Position numbers and translations under genes: made by a program. From the NCBI RefSeq assembly GCF_900100965.1, contig NZ_FMUJ01000011.1, positions 88,280 to 152,279 on the forward strand: DNA of 64,000 nt, written 5' to 3'. A model generated the notes under the pieces. That model ran no database searches. It saw nothing but the letters and a program-made list of their open reading frames with translations, and had not been told where the DNA came from. Shown here piece by piece: positions 58,337-64,000 of this stretch (the stretch's first letter is position 1; every line of letters starts with the position of its first letter). Origin of the DNA: Variovorax sp. EL159. GTDB taxonomy: Bacteria > Pseudomonadota > Gammaproteobacteria > Burkholderiales > Burkholderiaceae_C.

Positions 58337-58615
58337 TTACTTCTTCTGGACTTTTTTGTCCGCGGGGTGCCCCTTGAACGTGCGCGTGAGCGCAAATTCG
58401 CCGAGCTTGTGGCCGACCATCTGGTCGGTGATGTACACAGGCACGTGTTGCTTGCCGTTGTGCACAGCGATGGTCAGACCGATGAACTCGGGCAGAACCA
58501 TCGAGCGGCGCGACCAGGTCTTGATCGGCTTCTTGTCCTTGGTCGTCACGGCCTTGTCGGCCTTGGCCACGAGGTGGTGGTCGACGAAAGGACCCTTTTT
58601 GAGAGAGCGAGTCAT
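58337..58615 (-). CDS. rpsS: 30S ribosomal protein S19
   Basis: 92 residues; TRSLKKGPFVDHHLVAKADK and SRRSMVLPEFIGLTIAVHNG are diagnostic. Confidence 0.97.
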   Translation of the reverse strand: MTRSLKKGPFVDHHLVAKADKAVTTKDKKPIKTWSRRSMVLPEFIGLTIAVHNGKQHVPVYITDQMVGHKLGEFALTRTFKGHPADKKVQKK

Positions 58616-58625
58616 TGGCTATCCC

Positions 58626-59450
58626 TTACTTCTTGCGACGCGACACGATGAAGACCTGCGTGCGCTTGTTGTTACGGGTGCGATAGCCCTTGGTCAGATT
58701 GCCCCATGGGTCGACAGGATGGCGGCCTTCGCCAGTCTTGCCTTCGCCGCCACCGTGCGGGTGGTCGACCGGGTTCATCACAACGCCGCGGACGGTCGGG
58801 CGGATGCCCTTCCAGCGCTTGGCGCCTGCCTTGCCGAGTTGGCGCAGGCTGTGCTCTTCGTTGGCCACTTCGCCGATGGTTGCGCGGCATTCGATGTGGA
58901 TGCGACGCACCTCACCCGAACGCATGCGGACCTGGGCGTAGACACCTTCGCGAGCCAGCAGCGTGGCCGACGTACCGGCCGAACGCGCGATCTGCGCGCC
59001 CTTGCCGGGTTGCAGTTCGATGCAGTGGATCGTCGAGCCGACCGGGATGTTGCGGATCGGCAGGGTGTTGCCGGCGCGGATCGGGGCTTCGGCGCCCGAC
59101 AGCAGCGTTGCACCAGCTTCAAGACCGCGCGGGGCGATGATGTAGCGGCGCTCGCCGTCGGCGTAGCAGACCAGAGCGATGTGGGCGGTACGGTTCGGGT
59201 CGTATTCGATACGCTCGACCTTGGCCGGGATGCCGTCCTTGTTGCGCACGAAGTCGACAACGCGGTAGTGGTGCTTCGAACCACCGCCACGATGACGGAT
59301 CGTGATGTGACCGTTGTTGTTACGGCCGGCCTTCTGGAACTGGGGTTCCAGCAGGGCTGCGTGAGGAGCACCCTTGTGCAGGTGGTCACGCGAAATCTTC
59401 ACCGCGCCGCGTTGGCCCGGCGAAGTGGGTTTCATCTTGATGACGGCCAT
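58626..59450 (-). CDS. rplB: 50S ribosomal protein L2
   Basis: 274 residues; the conserved NPVDHPHGGGEGKTGEGRHP block carries the peptidyl-transferase-linked His. Usual length and place after rplW. Confidence 0.97.
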   Translation of the reverse strand: MAVIKMKPTSPGQRGAVKISRDHLHKGAPHAALLEPQFQKAGRNNNGHITIRHRGGGSKHHYRVVDFVRNKDGIPAKVERIEYDPNRTAHIALVCYADGERRYIIAPRGLEAGATLLSGAEAPIRAGNTLPIRNIPVGSTIHCIELQPGKGAQIARSAGTSATLLAREGVYAQVRMRSGEVRRIHIECRATIGEVANEEHSLRQLGKAGAKRWKGIRPTVRGVVMNPVDHPHGGGEGKTGEGRHPVDPWGNLTKGYRTRNNKRTQVFIVSRRKK

Positions 59451-59452
59451 GA

Positions 59453-59788
59453 TTAAGCGCCTTCCCCAACGAGGTTGAGCTCTTGACCGGGCTTGAGCGT
59501 CACATAGGCCTTGCGAACGTTGTCGCGGCGGCCGATGGACTTGCCAAAGCGCTTGGTCTTGCCCTTGGTGTTGAGCACCGACACGCCCTGGACTTCGACC
59601 TTGAACATCAGTTCGACAGCGGCCTTGATCTCGGGCTTGGTGGCGTCTTGCAGCACCTTGAAAGTGACAGCGTTCGACTTCTCGCCGACCATCGTGGCCT
59701 TTTCGGACACGATCGGGGCGACCAGCACCGCCATCAGGCGGCCTTCTTCGAACGTACGTTCAGCGGCGGTAGGGTTCACGCGGCTCAT
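59453..59788 (-). CDS. rplW: 50S ribosomal protein L23
   Basis: 111 residues, with an N-terminal extension of about 18 residues before the usual start region (LVAPIVSEKATMVGEKSNAV). It overlaps rplD by ATGA. Confidence 0.95.
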   Translation of the reverse strand: MSRVNPTAAERTFEEGRLMAVLVAPIVSEKATMVGEKSNAVTFKVLQDATKPEIKAAVELMFKVEVQGVSVLNTKGKTKRFGKSIGRRDNVRKAYVTLKPGQELNLVGEGA

Positions 59789-60405
59789 GCGAACATCTCC
59801 TTGAGCTTGTCGACGGCACCCTTGGTGACCAGCACCTTCTTGTAGTGAACCAGCGACACCGGATCGGCGTAACGGGGTTCGACCACGAGAACGTTCACCA
59901 GATTGCGCGAGGCAAGGTACAGGTTTTCGTCGACTTCTTCGGCGATCACGAGCACGGACTCGAGATTCATTGCCTTGAAACGGGCTGCCAGCGGCTTCGT
60001 CTTGGGCGAATCCACGGTCAGCGAATCCACCACGGCCAGACGGCCTTCGCGAGCGAGCTGCGAGAAGATGGCGGCCATGCCGGCGCGGTACATCTTCTTG
60101 TTGATCTTCTGCGAGAAGTTTTCGTCAGGCATGTTCGGGAAGATGCGGCCACCCCCGCGCCACAGCGGCGACGAGGTCATACCGGCACGGGCGCGGCCCG
60201 TTCCCTTTTGCTTGAAAGGCTTCTTGGTCGAGTGCTTGACCTGCTCGCGGTCCTTCTGGGCGCGCGTGCCTTGGCGGGCGTTGGCCTGGAATGCAACGAC
60301 GATCTGGTGAACCAGGTCTTCGTTGTAGTCACGGCCGAACACGGTCTCGGGGGCGTCGTACTTCGACGCGGCCTGGCCTTGTTCGTTCAGGAGTTCGAGT
60401 TGCAT
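59785..60405 (-). CDS. rplD: 50S ribosomal protein L4
   Basis: 206 residues; KQKGTGRARAGMTSSPLWRG and GGGRIFPNMPDENFSQKINK are typical. In E. coli L4 represses its own operon; whether that applies here is unknown. It begins one base from the rplC stop (TAATG). Confidence 0.97.
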   Translation of the reverse strand: MQLELLNEQGQAASKYDAPETVFGRDYNEDLVHQIVVAFQANARQGTRAQKDREQVKHSTKKPFKQKGTGRARAGMTSSPLWRGGGRIFPNMPDENFSQKINKKMYRAGMAAIFSQLAREGRLAVVDSLTVDSPKTKPLAARFKAMNLESVLVIAEEVDENLYLASRNLVNVLVVEPRYADPVSLVHYKKVLVTKGAVDKLKEMFA

Positions 60406-61085
60406 TACTTCGCTCCTTCAGCCGCTTGCGGCTTGGCCTTGATGGCGGGACGCACGGTGACGAAGCCACCCTTCGAACCCGGGATCGCGCCCTTGATGAG
60501 CAACAGTTGACGTGCTTCGTCGATGCGGAAGACGTCGAGGTTTTGCGTCGTGCGGGTGACGTCGCCGAGGTGGCCCGTCATGCGCTTGCCGGGGAACACG
60601 CGACCGGGGTCTTGTGCCATACCGATCGAGCCGGGAACGTTGTGCGAACGGCTGTTACCGTGCGACGCGCGTTGCGAGCTCATGTTGTGACGCTTGATCG
60701 TGCCAGCGTAGCCCTTACCGATGGAAGTGCCTTGCACGTCCACCTTCTGGCCCACGGAAAACACGCTGGCAGCAGCAATCACGCCGCCAGCCTTGTGCTG
60801 ACCTGCGGTTTCTGCGGTAACGCGGAATTCCTGGATGATTTCGCCAGCTTCGACACCTGCCTTGGCAAGGTGGCCGGCTTCGGGCTTGGTCACGCGCGAT
60901 GCTTTGCGCGAACCGAACGTCACCTGCAGGGCGACGTAGCCATCGGTCTCTTGGGACTTGATCTGGGTCACACGGTTGTTGGACACATCCACCACCGTGA
61001 CAGGAACTGCGTCCCCGTCATCGGTGAAGAGACGCATCATCCCCACCTTGCGGCCCAGCAACCCGAGGGAGTTGCTCAGACTCAT
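60405..61085 (-). CDS. rplC: 50S ribosomal protein L3
   Basis: 226 residues; GLLGRKVGMMRLFTDDGDAV, then RASHGNSRSHNVPGSIGMAQ are diagnostic. It is the first gene of the main run after its own promoter; rpsJ, which normally precedes it, is 2.5 kb away. Confidence 0.97.
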   Translation of the reverse strand: MSLSNSLGLLGRKVGMMRLFTDDGDAVPVTVVDVSNNRVTQIKSQETDGYVALQVTFGSRKASRVTKPEAGHLAKAGVEAGEIIQEFRVTAETAGQHKAGGVIAAASVFSVGQKVDVQGTSIGKGYAGTIKRHNMSSQRASHGNSRSHNVPGSIGMAQDPGRVFPGKRMTGHLGDVTRTTQNLDVFRIDEARQLLLIKGAIPGSKGGFVTVRPAIKAKPQAAEGAK

Positions 61086-61231
61086 TTGTTTTCTCCAAAA
61101 ATGGAAACTCCCTTCGCCGCTGCCACTTCAATTGGCGACAGCGTTTGGCGGGTTCCCCAGCCTGCGAAAGAAGGTTGATAAATCTCTGCCCGAACAACAC
61201 CCATGCGGACGCAACAAGGGCAGAGCCAAAG

Positions 61232-61261
61232 ATTATAGCCCGGCATGCGGGCTAGGCGCAA
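61232..61261 (-). promoter_or_regulatory. Promoter of the rplC operon with a palindrome in the spacer
   Basis: On the minus strand TTGCGC (61261-61256), 18 bases, TATAAT (61237-61232). The spacer holds the hairpin TAGCCCG-N5-CGGGCTA (61236-61254), overlapping the -10. Transcript would start about 61225, giving a leader of about 140 bases before the rplC ATG. Confidence 0.75.
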
Positions 61262-61310
61262 GGGGCGTGTTCAGGCCAGCTTTCCGGGGCTTCCGGACCC
61301 GGTTTTTCCC

Positions 61311-61853
61311 TTATTTGGCGGGCATCGAGATGATGTTGTCCCCGTCCGGTGTCGACTTGAGGTCGCCGCTCGACTTCAAGGCAGGCGTCACACCGCCGGT
61401 TTGGATGGGGATGGAAATGGCGCTTGTAGCGTCGCCCTGCTGAATGAATACATTCAGGTAAGCAAGGCCGTCGCCCTGACTCACCACCGAGACGGTCGCA
61501 CTCGTGCGCTTACCCGCAGGCAGCGTCAGGGTGCTGGCGCCCGAGAGCGTGAGGCCGCTGTCGACGGCAAGACGAACCGTCGCACCGTCGGGGTTGCTCA
61601 CGCCGTCGAACTGCAGCACGACCGATGTCGCCTTGCCAACCTGCGGCGTGCCTTCGACCTGATATCGCAATGTGACACCGGAGTCATTGGGCTTTCGGGC
61701 CGCGACCGTCATGGACACCGCGCGATGCGCCGCCACGGACGGCTTGGCGCTGCGCGAGACTGGTGGCGGCACGCCGTCGGCCAGGACAGGCACACAAAAT
61801 GCGCCCAGAGAGAGGCACGCCAGAGCGAGTATCGAGTTTGAGCGGATGGTCAT
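61311..61853 (-). CDS. Secreted hypothetical protein, partner of the metalloprotease
   Basis: 180 residues from the ATG at 61853. A signal peptide ends near VPVLADGV. The mature chain is beta-rich with no Cys: VTLRYQVEGTPQVGKATSVV, LPAGKRTSATVSVVSQGDG and IPIQTGGVTPALKSSG. The family is not recognised; it resembles a small beta-sandwich. It follows the metalloprotease stop by 11 bases and lies between rpsJ and rplC, where ribosomal operons normally have nothing. Confidence 0.78.
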   Translation of the reverse strand: MTIRSNSILALACLSLGAFCVPVLADGVPPPVSRSAKPSVAAHRAVSMTVAARKPNDSGVTLRYQVEGTPQVGKATSVVLQFDGVSNPDGATVRLAVDSGLTLSGASTLTLPAGKRTSATVSVVSQGDGLAYLNVFIQQGDATSAISIPIQTGGVTPALKSSGDLKSTPDGDNIISMPAK

Positions 61854-61864
61854 GGCACCCTTCC

Positions 61865-63445
61865 TTACTGAATGGTGACGTTGAAACACACCGAAGACCC
61901 CGAGTTGGCGGAGTCGGACACCGCCAGAACGTAATCACCGACCCCGAGGCTGACCTTGCTGCCCGATCGAGGGATCAATCCGCCACGATAGATGTCAAAT
62001 TGAGGGACAGCGCCAGTCGGGCCACCGCCGACAGCAAACTGGTAGTCACGATTCGCTGGCGCCGTGAATCGAAGGTACGCAAAACTTCCCAGCTTGTTGT
62101 CGTTGCCCGCCACGTTCGAGACGCAGGCCTTCGTCACCACCGGCACGGTCATTGCCGCCCCATACATCGGCAGTACACCCGGGACAGTCGGTTGCCCGCC
62201 AGCATTCGTTTCCTGGTCGCCGTAAGGATCGTTGGCTGCCGCACTGATGTTCTGGGCCGTCAGCAGACCAGCCAGCGCCGACCTGCCGTCCGACGCCACG
62301 ACGCCGAATGCCGAAGTGAACGGGTGGATCGACGTGACGGCGGCCCCGCTGCGGAAGGGCAAGCTCGTCATGGTGTTGTGGATCGGCCCAAAACCAACCT
62401 GCTGGTTGAGGTTCCAGAAAATCGACTGTATCGAGGCCTCCCGATACCAGCCCGGATTGCTCGAAGGTCCGGTTGTGAGATCCATGCTGCCGCCATTGGC
62501 TTGCTTGGGCCCCTTTGAATCCACATAGTTGCGCCGATTGAGCGCAATGCCCGACCAGGCATTGCCCCAGCCCTCGGAAAACGCCAGACGCCGGTCGACG
62601 CGATCGTCCCCCGAGTGATCGCCACCCGGCGAGTCATCGCGGCTGAAGGAGGACTGGTAGTAGTGCCCCCATTCGTGCGCGATCACTGGCGCATCGAATT
62701 CATCGGTATCGACGTCTTCCTTGCCCAGCACGTAGATCTCGCGCCCGGTGCTTCGATTGATAAAGAAAGTAGTACCGATCTGGCCCGCCGCCACGCTGCC
62801 GCCCGCCGGCGCATTGTTGGGGCTCCAGAACACACGCAGCGGCGGAAATGCCGAAGCCGGCGCGACAGACAGCACCTTCTGCATGGCGGTGTAGACCGTG
62901 TCGAGAATGGCGAACGGCGCTGCCACCCGCTGTGTTGCGTACTTCGAGCCATCCCAGCCGGTGCTGGCGCGAAGATCGCGCGTCAAGGCGACCGCACCCG
63001 ACGAGAACGCCGACGATTGCATGGAATAAAGGCCGTTTGCCTGGGTGTTGTCTCTCACACTGACATCCCAGCTCGGCCCCGGGGCGGCACGGGTCAGTTG
63101 AGCCCGCACGCGCACGAAAAGGGTTGTGTTCGCCGGCACCGTCAGGGTGTAGGCGCCGCTGTCGTCGGTGGTCGCCGTGGCCAGTTGCGCGGAAGAAGTG
63201 GCATCGACCGCTTCGACCATCGCGCCACGCACCGGCTTGGCCGAAATGTTGGCGTACACCAGAGCCCCGTTCGGATTCGGGACGGACTCATAGGTGGCCG
63301 TGCCGCTCAGGGTCACGGAAGCCGCCGCCACGGGCGGAAGAATGGGAAACCCGCCACCGCCTCCCCCGCCTCCACCACCACAGCCAGCAAGCAGTGCCGT
63401 CGCAAGACATGCGACTCCGAATGCAAAAGAAAACTTGTGACTCAT
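61865..63445 (-). CDS. Lipoprotein zinc metalloprotease between rpsJ and rplC
   Basis: 526 residues from the ATG at 63445. A lipoprotein signal ends LLAGC followed at once by ten Gly, then a beta-rich domain with a carboxypeptidase-regulatory look (LVYANISAKPVRGAMVEAVD). The protease motif HEWGHYY (HExxH) is followed by a Glu in FSEGWGNAW that is a likely third zinc ligand, as in gluzincins. The Gly codons are mixed, so the tract is selected as a linker. Likely at the outer membrane, facing the periplasm or outside. Substrate unknown. Confidence 0.82.
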   Translation of the reverse strand: MSHKFSFAFGVACLATALLAGCGGGGGGGGGGFPILPPVAAASVTLSGTATYESVPNPNGALVYANISAKPVRGAMVEAVDATSSAQLATATTDDSGAYTLTVPANTTLFVRVRAQLTRAAPGPSWDVSVRDNTQANGLYSMQSSAFSSGAVALTRDLRASTGWDGSKYATQRVAAPFAILDTVYTAMQKVLSVAPASAFPPLRVFWSPNNAPAGGSVAAGQIGTTFFINRSTGREIYVLGKEDVDTDEFDAPVIAHEWGHYYQSSFSRDDSPGGDHSGDDRVDRRLAFSEGWGNAWSGIALNRRNYVDSKGPKQANGGSMDLTTGPSSNPGWYREASIQSIFWNLNQQVGFGPIHNTMTSLPFRSGAAVTSIHPFTSAFGVVASDGRSALAGLLTAQNISAAANDPYGDQETNAGGQPTVPGVLPMYGAAMTVPVVTKACVSNVAGNDNKLGSFAYLRFTAPANRDYQFAVGGGPTGAVPQFDIYRGGLIPRSGSKVSLGVGDYVLAVSDSANSGSSVCFNVTIQ

Positions 63446-63530
63446 AGTGTGTGCTGCCCTCGTTTCAGCCCCGGCCGAGATGCTGAAAAAGGCCGGTGCG
63501 CGAGGATGCCACAGCCGCCCCCAAAAGAAC

Positions 63531-63562
63531 AAAGCCCGCCTGCATTTCTGCAGGCGGGCTTT
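63531..63562 (-). terminator. Strong terminator after rpsJ
   Basis: AAAGCCCGCCTGCA and TGCAGGCGGGCTTT form a perfect 14-bp stem with loop TTTC, 24 bases after the rpsJ stop on the minus strand, followed by a T-rich tail. It separates rpsJ from the metalloprotease and rplC. Confidence 0.9.
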
Positions 63563-63586
63563 GTCAAAACGCGACGCGAGGCTGAA

Positions 63587-63901
63587 TTACTGCAGCTTGA
63601 TCTCGACGTCCACGCCAGCCGGCAGGTCGAGCTTCATCAGCGCGTCCACGGTCTTGTCGGTCGGGTCGACGATGTCCATCAGGCGCTGGTGCGTGCGGAT
63701 TTCGAGCTGGTCGCGCGACGTCTTGTTGACGTGCGGCGAACGCAGGATGTCGAAACGCTTCATGCGGGTCGGCAGGGGCACGGGGCCCTTGACGATCGCG
63801 CCGGTACGCTTGGCGGTGTCAACGATTTCGGCTGCCGACTGGTCGATCAGCTTGTAGTCGAAGGCCTTCAGGCGGATGCGGATTTTTTGCTTGGTTGCCA
63901 T
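63587..63901 (-). CDS. rpsJ: 30S ribosomal protein S10
   Basis: 104 residues; ATKQKIRIRLKAFDYKLIDQ and HVNKTSRDQLEIRTHQRLMD are diagnostic. It follows tuf, as in the tuf-rpsJ arrangement, but is not directly followed by rplC. Confidence 0.98.
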   Translation of the reverse strand: MATKQKIRIRLKAFDYKLIDQSAAEIVDTAKRTGAIVKGPVPLPTRMKRFDILRSPHVNKTSRDQLEIRTHQRLMDIVDPTDKTVDALMKLDLPAGVDVEIKLQ

Positions 63902-63922
63902 GGTGATTCCTTTGCGTCCGGC

Positions 63923-64000
63923 TTAGATGTCGAGGATCTTGGCCACGACGCCCGAACCCACGGTACGGCCGCCTTCACGGATGGCGAAGCGCAGGCCTTC
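63923..64000 (-). CDS. tuf: Elongation factor Tu, C-terminal end (runs past the window edge)
   Basis: The last 25 codons, reading EGLRFAIREGGRTVGSGVV to the stop, are the typical EF-Tu C terminus (domain III). The gene continues beyond the window. Confidence 0.95.
   Translation of the reverse strand, partial: EGLRFAIREGGRTVGSGVVAKILDI

Noticed and set aside
61284..61307. Terminator after the secreted partner gene
   Set aside because: CCGGG...CCCGG with a T-run is oriented for rightward transcription, and no plus-strand gene precedes it; on the minus strand there is no T-run.
1..64000. CRISPR array, tRNA, rRNA or transposase
   Set aside because: No regularly spaced repeats, no cloverleaf-like sequence and no transposase domain were seen in reading the window; a tool search was not possible.

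Overview
The window looks like chromosome of a GC-rich betaproteobacterium, most probably Burkholderiales, family Comamonadaceae and close to Variovorax. This is an inference from the high GC content, the gene orders (lemA-TPM-TPM, dat-DUF493-lipB-lipA, the atp operon, tuf-rpsJ and S10 operon) and protein similarity recalled from memory; no search was run. No rRNA, tRNA, CRISPR array, transposase or prophage was seen. No gap between called genes exceeds 300 bases.

Layout. 1-1831: end of a lemA-TPM-TPM envelope cluster. 1957-10052: a bacterial DNA-repair cassette (PdeM-type nuclease, Lhr-core helicase, ATP-dependent ligase, beta-CASP exonuclease), all on the minus strand. It is split by two plus-strand genes: trxC, and a strikingly AT-rich gene for a DUF4062/coiled-coil protein. 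10163-11474: a periplasmic DUF3617 protein and a PAP2 phosphatase. 11524-17943: a sugar-type ABC importer with a ROK regulator, followed by VOC and Gfo/Idh/MocA genes. 18156-25962: the full ATP synthase operon atpIBEFHAGDC with an extra lipoprotein gene between atpG and atpD. 26121-30201: D-amino acid aminotransferase, DUF493, an MBL-fold lipoprotein, lipB and lipA. 30257-38070: mixed accessory genes, including a tandem glycosyltransferase-like protein, an acyl-CoA synthetase, a permease, an AraC regulator and an EamA exporter.

38101-43369 is a chaperone-usher fimbrial operon (pilin, chaperone, usher, tip adhesin; minus strand). 43542-48651 holds an oxidoreductase and a Cpx-like stress locus. 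In that locus a histidine kinase and OmpR regulator lie downstream of a Spy/CpxP-like gene. A matching direct-repeat box precedes the Spy-like gene and a neighbouring secreted-protein gene. 48755-52059 has a DUF1275 protein and a sugar-permease-free PTS (EIIA-Man, HPr, EI). 52337-55965 has redox and cytochrome genes, a GNAT enzyme and a peroxiredoxin.

56038-64000 is the S10 ribosomal operon on the minus strand, from tuf (partial) and rpsJ to rpsQ. Between rpsJ and rplC sit two extra genes for exported proteins: a lipoprotein zinc metalloprotease and a small secreted partner. rpsJ has its own strong terminator, and rplC has its own promoter with a perfect TATAAT.

The strongest candidates for undescribed biology are the DUF4062 gene inside the repair cassette (possible defence gene), the metalloprotease pair inside the S10 operon, the Cpx-like box pair, the lipoprotein inside the atp operon, and a two-hairpin intergenic repeat, one copy of which has become coding sequence.
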